This document shows positions 1 to 5,899 of a DNA stretch of 5,899 nt, piece by piece. The notes beneath the pieces were generated by a model, which was not told where the DNA came from, made no database searches, and saw nothing but the letters and a program-made list of their open reading frames with translations. The stretch's first letter is position 1; every line of letters starts with the position of its first letter. The translations under genes and the position numbers were made by a program. The stretch is from Actinomycetota bacterium (GTDB lineage: Bacteria > Actinomycetota > Thermoleophilia > Miltoncostaeales > Miltoncostaeaceae), in NCBI GenBank assembly GCA_005788075.1, contig SXZC01000016.1, positions 1 to 5,899 of the forward strand, written 5' to 3'.

Positions 1-1
1 C

Positions 2-691
2 AAGCGCATGTGCGCCAGCCACGCGGCACGGCCCGCGTCGTTCATCCTCACCACCGGCGACAACTTCTACTCGCCCGACGGCACCGCCACGCGCGCCACG
101 TTCGACCGGCCCGAGGCCTGCCTGCTGGCCACCGGGCTGCCCTGGCGCGCCACCTGGGGCAACCACGACATCGGCGGCACGTCCACGGCCACGCGCCTCG
201 GCAGCCCGAAGCGCTGGTACTCGTTCGCGCAGGGGCCGCTGCGGGTGATCGTGCTCGACGGCAACCAGCCGTCGTCGTCGGCGCAGCTGGCGTTCCTCAA
301 GAGCACGCTCGAGAAGGCGAAGGAGCCCGTGCGCGTGGTGTCCATCCACCAGCCGCCCTACACGGCGGGCCTGCACGCCCCCAGCACCACCCAGCAGCGC
401 CTCATGGTGCCGCTCTTCAGGAAGCACGGCGTGTCACTGGTGCTGAGCGGCCATAACCACTCGTACGAACGCATCGTGAACGGGGGCATCACCTACATCG
501 TGTCCGGCGGCGGCGGGGCCCAGGTGTATCCGTGCGTGCGGTTGCCCGCGGGCCTCGCGAAGTGCACGCCCGAGTACAACTTCCTCGAGGTCGATGCCAC
601 GCCCGCCGCCATCGCCGTGCGCGCCGTGCGCCGGGATGGATCGACGCTGGAGTCGGTGAGCGTGCCGGTGCGCACCACGGCGGGCACCTAG
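2..691 (+). CDS. Purple-acid-phosphatase-like metallophosphoesterase, C-terminal part (5' end outside window)
   Basis: Calcineurin-like dinuclear-metal phosphoesterase, expected to hydrolyse a phosphate monoester or diester; the substrate cannot be told. Numbering from the ATG at position 8, the family's metal-site blocks appear in order: GDNFY (17-21, the GDxxY block), GNHD (51-54), a histidine in VSIHQPPY (H114) and GHNH (148-151, followed by SYER). This pattern is typical of purple acid phosphatases. The first metal-ligand block (an Asp in a D-x-G type motif) is missing and should lie just upstream of the window. The frame is open to the left edge, and the ATG at 8 sits only about 16 residues before the second block. 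I therefore read this as a 5'-truncated gene and do not take that ATG as the real start. A secretion signal would also be off-window. The C-terminus is complete (TAG at 689-691). The gene converges on the minus-strand regulator pair, so it is a separate transcription unit. Confidence 0.9.
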   Translation, partial: KRMCASHAARPASFILTTGDNFYSPDGTATRATFDRPEACLLATGLPWRATWGNHDIGGTSTATRLGSPKRWYSFAQGPLRVIVLDGNQPSSSAQLAFLKSTLEKAKEPVRVVSIHQPPYTAGLHAPSTTQQRLMVPLFRKHGVSLVLSGHNHSYERIVNGGITYIVSGGGGAQVYPCVRLPAGLAKCTPEYNFLEVDATPAAIAVRAVRRDGSTLESVSVPVRTTAGT

Positions 692-707
692 CCGCGCACC
701 CGCTGCC

Positions 708-723
708 CGCGGCGCCTGCCGCG
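708..723. terminator. GC hairpin between convergent genes, possible bidirectional terminator
   Basis: A 6-bp all-GC stem (CGCGGC at 708-713, GCCGCG at 718-723) with a 4-nt GCCT loop lies in the 37-bp gap between two convergent stop codons. A second GCCGCG at 691-696 could pair with the same left arm as an alternative. Neither strand has a T-run after the stem, so it does not fit the classical intrinsic terminator. High-GC actinobacteria often use hairpins without a U-tract, but a 6-bp GC stem is also easy to find by chance here. Confidence 0.35.
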
Positions 724-728
724 ACCGC

Positions 729-1412
729 CTATTGGGGGCGGAATGCGGCCTCGGCGCGTCCCTCATGCGTGGCATCGGCCCAGGCATCGGCGATGCGCAC
801 GGAGAGGCGCCGCACCACGGCGGCGGCGTGATCGCGCTCGTCCGGGGTGACGGCTTCGGGTCCCTCGCCGAGCGCGGCATCGATGGCACGGCCCATCGCG
901 ATGGGCCCGGCCAGCGCGTCCTCTGCGGATGACCCGGCCGTGCCGTGCGCGTGGCCGTAGGCCCGGGCCTGATCGAGTCCCTCGGCAAGCCGGCCGGTGC
1001 GCAGGGCGTCCGCCACCACCAGCACCCAGTCCACGGCTGCCCGGCGCCGCTCGTGCGCGGGCAGGTGCCGGAAGCCCTGCCCGCCTGCCCCGCTGAGATC
1101 CTCGTCGGCGATCGCGGCCACCCGATCCGCGCGGCTCACGAGCACGTCGGCCAGCTGGGGAGCGGGCGCGAGCGATGTGGAGCGCTCCTCCCGCGGCACC
1201 CCGGGGTCGGGGCGCTCGGCCAGCCACTCCGCGAGGGCATCGGGGTTGAAGCGGCGGTGCCCGCCCGCCGTGCGCACGTGCGGCACGCGGCCGTCGGCCG
1301 CCCAGGCGCGCAGGGTGCTGGTGCTCACGCCCAGCGCCCGTGCTGCGCTCGAGATGGGCAGCCACGCCCGGTCCTGTCGCTCGCGCGCCCCGATGGCGCC
1401 ATCAGGCCGCAC
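729..1412 (-). CDS. MerR/excisionase-type HTH regulator with C-terminal helical domain (HTH-B, 227 aa)
   Basis: Probable cytoplasmic one-component DNA-binding regulator. Residues about 18-66 form a MerR-like winged HTH: SSAARALGVSTSTLRAWAADG (helix-turn-helix, 21-41), then the wing RTAGGHRRF (47-55) and a LAEWL helix. Residues about 87-218 are predicted helical, with no catalytic motif that I recognise. They include VVADALRTGRLAEGL (132-146) and an unusual RAYGHAHG stretch (150-157). The size and helix pattern vaguely resemble RsbR-type N-terminal sensory bundles, which is a weak guess. I chose the GTG at 1410-1412 as the start because GGGAGGA stands 8 nt upstream; the frame stays open far beyond it, but that part only shadows HTH-A. 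The gene overlaps the end of HTH-A by 11 bp, implying co-transcription and coupled translation. It is a full-length paralogue of HTH-A. No cobalamin-binding motif (D-x-H-x-x-G) is present, so it is not a CarH/LitR photoreceptor. Target genes are unknown. Confidence 0.85.
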   Translation of the reverse strand: MRPDGAIGARERQDRAWLPISSAARALGVSTSTLRAWAADGRVPHVRTAGGHRRFNPDALAEWLAERPDPGVPREERSTSLAPAPQLADVLVSRADRVAAIADEDLSGAGGQGFRHLPAHERRRAAVDWVLVVADALRTGRLAEGLDQARAYGHAHGTAGSSAEDALAGPIAMGRAIDAALGEGPEAVTPDERDHAAAVVRRLSVRIADAWADATHEGRAEAAFRPQ

Positions 1413-2082
1413 GGTGGGAATCCTCCCGCGCCTCGGCGCGCGATCGGCGACCGGCCGCGAGGCCCGCGGCGGCCCGCCACGAGAGCCGGTCCATCGCCTG
1501 CCGCACGGCGTCCACCTCGTGGGGTGCAAGCCCCATGGCGTGCAGGTGCCGCTCCACCGAGCACGCGAGGGCAAGCCACTCGCCCACCGGCTGGGTGGCG
1601 GGCAGGCCCGCCGCGCCGTGGCGAAATGCCTGCCACTCGGCCTCGCGCAGGCACCCCGAGAGGTCCCCGGCGTCGAGCGCGTCCGCCAGGTCGGCCAACT
1701 GGTCGTCCATGCGAGCGCGCCGTGCCGTGGTGCGCCGGTGCGAGAGCTGCTGGCCGTCGGCCATGAGGGCAAGCGCCTCGTCCACGATGGCCCCGCCTTC
1801 ATCGGTGAGCACGCGCGCGGCGCCGGGCAGGCACTCCACGCGCCCGGCCACCAGCGTCGGTCCGCGCCCCGATGGCTGTGCCGGCAGCTCGCCCCCGCGG
1901 TTGGCCATCCACGCGCGGAGCTGCTCGCGATCGAAGCGCCGGTGGCCTCCGGGCGTGCGCTCGTGGGGAACCAGCCCATCGGCGGCCCACGCCCGCAGCG
2001 ACGACACGCTCACGCCGAGCAGGCGCGCGGCGGCGGATACCGAGAGCCGTTGATCACCGCGTTTCGCCAGATCGTGCGCCAT
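1402..2082 (-). CDS. MerR/excisionase-type HTH regulator with C-terminal helical domain (HTH-A, 226 aa)
   Basis: Probable DNA-binding regulator, first gene of a two-gene unit. The winged HTH covers residues about 13-60: SVSAAARLLGVS (14-25), SSLRAWAADG (27-36), the wing RTPGGHRRF (42-50) and the closing helix QLRAWM. A Gly/Pro-rich linker (63-76) leads to a mostly helical region (about 84-215) that includes LADLADALDAGDLSGCL (129-145). No enzyme or cofactor motif is evident. Across the HTH about 32 of 47 positions match HTH-B, with several of the differences conservative, and the C-terminal halves align collinearly with only weak identity. The pair therefore arose by tandem duplication of a whole gene. 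The ATG at 2080-2082 has only a weak purine-rich sequence before it, and no in-frame ATG, GTG or TTG occurs in the roughly 45 nt upstream that I checked. The palindrome at 2140-2157 lies about 58 bp upstream and is a candidate autoregulatory operator. Homodimers or HTH-A/HTH-B heterodimers are both possible. Confidence 0.85.
   Translation of the reverse strand: MAHDLAKRGDQRLSVSAAARLLGVSVSSLRAWAADGLVPHERTPGGHRRFDREQLRAWMANRGGELPAQPSGRGPTLVAGRVECLPGAARVLTDEGGAIVDEALALMADGQQLSHRRTTARRARMDDQLADLADALDAGDLSGCLREAEWQAFRHGAAGLPATQPVGEWLALACSVERHLHAMGLAPHEVDAVRQAMDRLSWRAAAGLAAGRRSRAEAREDSHRAA
1421..1427 (-). promoter_or_regulatory. Shine-Dalgarno sequence that sets the GTG start of HTH-B
   Basis: GGGAGGA on the minus strand lies inside the last codons of HTH-A, 8 nt before the GTG at 1410-1412. 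It is the strongest ribosome-binding match near that gene and decides between this GTG and the many upstream codons of the same open frame. Confidence 0.75.
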
Positions 2083-2139
2083 GCCGTCGAGTCTCGGCCC
2101 GGCAGCCGCCTGCCGCCATGCCCGGATGGGCTGAGCCCG

Positions 2140-2157
2140 CCCACCCGATCGGGTGGG
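2140..2157. promoter_or_regulatory. Perfect 18-bp palindrome, candidate operator (or hairpin terminator of the LOG operon)
   Basis: CCCACCCGATCGGGTGGG reads the same on both strands, with its centre between 2148 and 2149. It lies in the only sizeable non-coding gap of the window (2083-2198), upstream of HTH-A and downstream of the LOG gene. A dimeric MerR-type regulator would be expected to bind such a dyad near its own promoter. The same sequence can fold into a 7-bp stem with a GATC loop about 42 nt after the LOG stop codon, so it could instead end that transcript; no T-run follows. I see no convincing -10/-35 pair in the gap. Confidence 0.5.
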
Positions 2158-2186
2158 GCCCGGGCGCCGAGCCGGCGATCCGCATT

Positions 2187-2194
2187 CGGGTGGG
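2187..2194. repeat. Second copy of the CGGGTGGG palindrome half-site
   Basis: CGGGTGGG at 2187-2194 repeats the right arm of the palindrome (2150-2157) in direct orientation, start to start 37 bp apart, within the same intergenic region. It may be an accessory binding site. An 8-bp G-rich match in DNA of this composition could also be chance. Confidence 0.3.
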
Positions 2195-2198
2195 TGCG

Positions 2199-2923
<725 letters not shown>

Positions 2924-2924
<1 letters not shown>

Positions 2925-4432
2925 CAGTCCACTCCCGTGTCGAGGGCGGCCATCACCTCGCGTGCGCGGGTGCGGATGGCCGGGATGTCCTGCCTCTTCT
3001 CGAGGTTGCGCATTGAGAGCGACATGCGGGGATTCTGCCCGAGCCGCTCGCGGTGCCGGTCGAGAAAGTCCCAGTAGAGGGTTGTGAAGGGGCAGGCGTC
3101 GGGCCCGGTGGCCGTCTTCGGGTTGTACGGGCACGAGCGGCAGTGGTTGCTCATGCGGTTTATGTAGGCCCCGCTGGCGGCGTAGGGCTTGGTCATCATC
3201 TGCCCGCCGTCGGCGTAGAGCGCCATGCCGATCACGTTGGGGGCCATCACCCATGCCGTGCCGTCCACGTGCGCGGCCTGGAACCACCTGGTGGCGGCCC
3301 AGGGCTCGGTGCCCCGCAGCAGCATGAGGGTGCCCAGCACCATGAGCCGCTGGATGTGGTGCGAGTAGCCGCGCTGGTGGATGCCGTCCATGGCCACCTG
3401 CACGCAGCGCATGCGGGTGGTGCCGCCCCACAGCGCCGCGGGCACCGGCGCCTCGGCCTCGAGCGCGTTGGCATCCCGCCACGTGCGCTTCCAGTACCAG
3501 CCCCACACGTACTCGCGCCAGCCGATCACCTGGCGCACGAAGCCCTCCACCGACGCGATGGGCGCTCCGTCGCCGAGGGCGTCGGCCACGCGCCGGGCCA
3601 CGCGCTCGGGCGAGAGCAGCCCCAGGTTGAGGGGCCCCGAGAGCAGCGAGTGCGACATCGCCCAGTCGTCGTCCATCATGGCGTCCTCGTGCGGGCCGAA
3701 CCCGGCGAGGCGCGCATCGATGAAGCGGTCGAGCGCCGCCTCGGCCTCGTCGGTGTCGGCGGCCATCACGCGCTCGCCTCCCGCGCCGGTCTCGGGCAGC
3801 GACGCGAACTCGCGACGCAGCGATGCGTCGAGCGGGTCGTCGGCCGGGGGCAGCCAGGGGGCCGGCGCGCCGAGGTCGCGCGTGCGCGGTGGCGGCTTGC
3901 GGTTCTCCTTGTCCAGGCTCCAGGCGCCGCCGACGGGGTCGCCTTGCTGATCGATGAGGATGTCCAGCCGGCGCCGCATGTCGCGGTAGAAGCTGTCCAT
4001 GCGCGGCGCGCGCGTTCCGAGGATCTCATCGAGCTCGCCCGGGCGGGTGATGAACCCCACCGGCTCGCGCATCTCCACGGGCACGGGCAGGGCATCGGCC
4101 ACTCGCCGCACGAGGGCGAGGCCGCTGCGCGAGGTGGGGTGGGCCACCACCAGCCGGTCGGGCTGCTCCTCCGTCGCGTGGGCCATCACGCCCGCGAAGA
4201 GCGTGGGCGCCCGGCGCAGGTCGACCGCCCAGCCGGCGCGGCGCAGCCGGTCGGCCAGCCGCCGCATGCCGCCGATCACCAGCACGCGTCGCTCGCGGTT
4301 GTACGGCAGTCGCGCGAGGGCGTGATCGCTCTCGACCATCAGCACCCGGGCCTCGCCCGGTCGGTGTCCCCGGAATGCCGGGCCCGCGGGATCGAGCTGA
4401 TCCCCGAGCACCCAGATGGTGGGCGCGCTCAG
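2924..4432 (-). CDS. Iron-sulfur bacterial cryptochrome/photolyase (FeS-BCP, PhrB/CryB family, 502 aa)
   Basis: Prokaryotic photolyase-related flavoprotein. Characterised relatives (Agrobacterium PhrB, Rhodobacter CryB) bind FAD, a ribityllumazine antenna and a 4Fe-4S cluster; PhrB repairs (6-4) photoproducts with light. The N-terminal alpha/beta antenna domain starts with IWVLGDQLDP (6-15). The helical FAD domain includes WREYVWGWYW and WVMAPNVIGMALYADGG. All four cluster cysteines are present at 343, 431, 434 and 447; each equals the PhrB position I recall (350, 438, 441, 454) minus seven, so this half is nearly gap-free. H358-H359 match the paired lesion-site histidines of PhrB. W335 and W383 match its electron-transfer tryptophans, but F384 stands where PhrB has its unusual Tyr391. 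The start is the awkward point: no ATG, GTG or TTG lies near the expected N-terminus. A CTG at 4430-4432, overlapping the previous stop as CTGA, fits best. The length is close to PhrB (507 aa). Lesion specificity cannot be read from sequence. Confidence 0.93.
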
Positions 4433-4890
4433 CGCCCCTTCACTGCGTCGTGCTGCGCCCGGCGCGCAGCGGTGCGGTTGAGCACCGCCTGCTCGGCCTC
4501 GGTGATGCCTTCGGGCAGTGGGTTCGCCGCCGGGCCGAAGTGCTCGTCCATCCAGCGGTCCAGGTCGTGCGCCGGCACGGCACCGAAGCGCTTGGCCACC
4601 ACCTCGCCACGGCGCATGAGCACCGTGGCGGGCACGGCCGACGGGCTCACGGTCACGCCCTCGGGCCAGCCATCCTCGCCGCGGGCGCGCCAGTCCTCCG
4701 GGCCCCACATCTCCACGAACGCCATGAACAGCCCCGGTCGGGCGTCGCCCAGGGCCTCGAGGCCGGCGCCGGTCACCTGGCAGGCGGGGCACACCGGCCG
4801 GCCGATCACCAGCACGGCCTCGTCGGCGCCCCGGATCTCCGCCATGCGCGCGGCCAGCGAGCGCCCGTCGATGTCGATTCGCGTGCCCAT
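4429..4890 (-). CDS. Thioredoxin-fold protein with CPAC redox site (153 aa)
   Basis: Probable cytoplasmic thiol-disulfide protein; no signal peptide is seen. A beta strand AVLVIGRPVCPACQ leads into the C-x-x-C site CPAC (34-37). The expected cis-proline block is SAVPATVL (84-91, Pro87), followed by the usual pair of strands (ATVLMRRGEVVAKRFG) and a final helix (HDLDRWMDEHF). This is the thioredoxin order beta-alpha-beta-cis-Pro-beta-beta-alpha. The active site is not the canonical WCGPC, because Arg-Pro-Val replaces the Trp side, so redox potential and partners probably differ from housekeeping thioredoxin. An extra tail of about 30 residues (ending AAGS-free, basic, HDAVKGR) follows the fold and is predicted helical. 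The ATG at 4888-4890 lies 2 nt after the stop of the secreted-protein gene, with AGGAGGG 10 nt upstream. Its end overlaps the photolyase start, so a role in protecting or reducing that protein is an inference from position only. Confidence 0.8.
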   Translation of the reverse strand: MGTRIDIDGRSLAARMAEIRGADEAVLVIGRPVCPACQVTGAGLEALGDARPGLFMAFVEMWGPEDWRARGEDGWPEGVTVSPSAVPATVLMRRGEVVAKRFGAVPAHDLDRWMDEHFGPAANPLPEGITEAEQAVLNRTAARRAQHDAVKGR

Positions 4891-4892
4891 GC

Positions 4893-5666
4893 CTATCCGG
4901 CCCTCCTCAGCGTCGCGGTTGATACCACGCCCCCGCCTTCCCAGCGGTAGGAGAGGCGCCCGTCGGATCGCATCGACACGGTCATCGTGCCGACCCCCAC
5001 GCACGCGGTGCTCGCGCTCCGGGTGATCACCTCGCGCAGCACGGCGCGCCGTTGCGATCCGGTGCCCTGGGGCTCCAGGCGCCCGCTGCAGGCGAGCGGC
5101 GCGCCGTAGCTCGCCACCCCGTCCATCTGGCCCGCGCTCACGCCCACCACGCGGATGCGCACGGGCACCGTCCCGAGGCCGGCCTGGGTGAGCGTGCCCA
5201 CCCACGCGCCCGACACGCCGACCGGGTCGAGGTAGGACACGCTGCCGTCATCGCCCTTGGTCCACACGTAGCGGAGGCGCCCCTCGCTGGCCGTCGAAAG
5301 GCGCACCGTCCCACCCTTGATGCAGTCCCCGCCGGGCACGCGGCTCGCGATGTCCTCGGCGAATGTGGTGACGCGCCCCGCGGTGGACAGCGGGTTCCAC
5401 GCGCCCGCGCAGTTCACCGGGGCGCCGAGGTTGACCATGCCCGTGGGCCGGCCGGTGGCGGCCACGCTCATAGTGGTCGTCACCGGGAAGGTGAAGTCGG
5501 GGTTGCTGGTGCTGCTCGCCGTGCCGCTCCAGGCGCCGGCGAGGAGCGCCGATCCGGGCCATGCGGTGCGTCCGCCGTCGGCCATCGCGGGCACGGCGGC
5601 CAGGCCGACGCCGACGCCGGCGACGAGCGCCAGGGCAATCGGGCGTGCGCGGCGCGCGGACCTCAT
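4893..5666 (-). CDS. Secreted protein with two tandem beta-rich repeats, function unknown (257 aa)
   Basis: I do not recognise a characterised family. Residues 1-29 form a Sec signal peptide: basic RSARRAR, hydrophobic IALALVAGVGVGLAAV, and cleavage probably after AMA (27-29). There is no lipobox cysteine, so release outside the membrane is expected. The mature protein consists of two copies of a domain of about 105 residues (about 42-146 and 151-253). Each copy has GAW-x-GT at its start (44-49, 153-158), a G-x-x-x-x-G-A-P-x-x-C turn, a second cysteine exactly 29 residues after the first (C86/C115 and C193/C222), and the motif GRL-x-Y-x-W near its end (129-135, 236-242). One disulfide per repeat is likely, in an all-beta fold. 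A ligand-binding or cell-envelope role would fit but cannot be assigned. The ATG at 5664-5666 has AGGAGAG just upstream and overlaps the DedA-like stop as ATGA. Confidence 0.85.
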   Translation of the reverse strand: MRSARRARPIALALVAGVGVGLAAVPAMADGGRTAWPGSALLAGAWSGTASSTSNPDFTFPVTTTMSVAATGRPTGMVNLGAPVNCAGAWNPLSTAGRVTTFAEDIASRVPGGDCIKGGTVRLSTASEGRLRYVWTKGDDGSVSYLDPVGVSGAWVGTLTQAGLGTVPVRIRVVGVSAGQMDGVASYGAPLACSGRLEPQGTGSQRRAVLREVITRSASTACVGVGTMTVSMRSDGRLSYRWEGGGVVSTATLRRAG

Positions 5667-5899
5667 GTGCTCTCCTCGGATGTGGCCGTGGCGGGGTCGG
5701 CAGATAGCGTAGCCGCGCGCTCCTCGGCGGCCTCGAGGGCCTCCTCGCGCGCCACCATGCGGCGCTCCCGGATGATCACGAAGAGCGCCACGAGCGCTGC
5801 CACGCCGAGCGCCACCACCAGCGCCACCCAGATCTGGTTGGCGAACGCCTTGCCGGCGAAGTAGCCGATGAGCGCCGCCTGCAGCGACCAGCAGATGGC
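5663..5899 (-). CDS. Probable DedA-family membrane protein, C-terminal 78 residues (5' end outside window)
   Basis: The minus-strand frame is open from the right edge and stops at 5663-5665 (TGA, overlapping the next ATG). The visible protein starts AICWSLQAALIGYFAGKAF and continues with a strongly hydrophobic span IWVALVVALGVAALVALFVII, then a charged tail beginning RERRMVAREEALEAAEE. A W-x(6)-IGYFAG element followed by a last transmembrane helix is how the C-terminus of DedA/VTT-domain proteins usually looks; these are inner-membrane proteins linked to lipid scrambling and envelope homeostasis. The family diagnostic loop is off-window, so another polytopic membrane protein is possible. The Glu/Ala-rich cytoplasmic tail of about 35 residues looks like an extended or coiled helix. 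It is the most upstream gene of the operon that can be seen here, so the promoter lies beyond the window. Confidence 0.6.
   Translation of the reverse strand, partial: AICWSLQAALIGYFAGKAFANQIWVALVVALGVAALVALFVIIRERRMVAREEALEAAEERAATLSADPATATSEEST
5670..5676 (-). promoter_or_regulatory. Shine-Dalgarno sequence of the secreted-protein gene
   Basis: AGGAGAG on the minus strand, within the last codons of the DedA-like gene and 3 nt (5 nt counting from its GAGGAG part) before the ATG at 5664-5666. It supports that start and re-initiation after the overlapping upstream stop. Confidence 0.65.

Noticed and set aside
1413..1979. Upstream extension of the HTH-B frame to give a 416-residue protein
   Set aside because: This stretch is the antisense-free shadow of HTH-A read one frame off. 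It has low-complexity Arg/Pro/Ser/Trp composition, and a strong Shine-Dalgarno sequence plus GTG sits exactly where the HTH domain begins.
729..2082. CarH/LitR-type cobalamin photoreceptors
   Set aside because: The N-terminal HTH fits, but neither protein shows the D-x-H-x-x-G B12-binding motif, and both C-terminal parts are too short for the two-part cobalamin domain.
2128..2138. Short inverted repeat GGGC-TGA-GCCC as a separate regulatory site
   Set aside because: A 4-bp stem is expected often at this GC content, so I did not list it apart from the larger palindrome beside it.
2925..3506. N-terminal extension of the LOG gene into the photolyase gene
   Set aside because: The extension is the photolyase read in another frame. 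The TGATG junction with GGGAG upstream gives a proper start and a normal family length.
4433..4792. N-terminal extension of the photolyase upstream of the CTG
   Set aside because: It is the thioredoxin-like gene read out of frame, Arg/Gly-rich and without family similarity. The photolyase fold begins right after the CTG.
3053..5026. Long plus-strand open frame opposite the photolyase and thioredoxin genes
   Set aside because: Its translation is rich in His, Arg, Gly and Val without domain structure, and the minus strand carries clear family motifs over the same span. High GC makes stop codons rare in all frames.

Overview
The window is very GC-rich (roughly 70% or more by eye), packed with genes, and uses G/C at nearly every third codon position. 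This is why long meaningless open frames appear on the opposite strand of every gene. Together with the actinobacterial look of the LOG-family protein and of the paired MerR-type HTH proteins, this suggests a chromosomal segment of a high-GC actinobacterium. A deep branch such as Thermoleophilia is only a guess. I see no tRNA, rRNA, CRISPR array, insertion sequence or phage gene.

Layout: (1) The left edge (2-691, + strand) carries the C-terminal part of a purple-acid-phosphatase-like metallophosphoesterase. (2) A 37-bp convergent gap with a GC hairpin separates it from everything else, which is on the minus strand. (3) Two tandem paralogous regulators (HTH-A 1402-2082, then HTH-B 729-1412) overlap by 11 bp. 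Each has a MerR/excisionase-type winged HTH followed by a helical domain that has diverged between the copies. (4) A 116-bp intergenic region upstream of HTH-A holds a perfect 18-bp palindrome and a further copy of its half-site. (5) A tightly packed minus-strand operon fills 2199-5899. In transcription order it encodes a DedA-like membrane protein (C-terminal fragment, cut by the window edge), a secreted two-repeat protein, a thioredoxin-fold protein, an iron-sulfur bacterial cryptochrome/photolyase (FeS-BCP, PhrB/CryB type) and a LOG-family phosphoribohydrolase. The junctions are 4-bp overlap, 2-bp gap, 4-bp overlap (CTGA) and 1-bp overlap (TGATG), so translational coupling is likely.

How the parts may fit: the operon core pairs a 4Fe-4S flavoprotein photolyase with a small CPAC thioredoxin-like protein, so redox maintenance of the photolyase is plausible but unproven. 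The two regulators lie downstream of the operon, behind their own probable operator. MerR-type regulators next to photolyases are known from light-responsive systems (LitR/CarH), but these two lack the cobalamin-binding domain. If they respond to light, redox or stress they must do so through the uncharacterised helical domain. The most interesting items are the regulator pair with its palindrome, the photolyase with a probable CTG start, and the unassigned secreted repeat protein.
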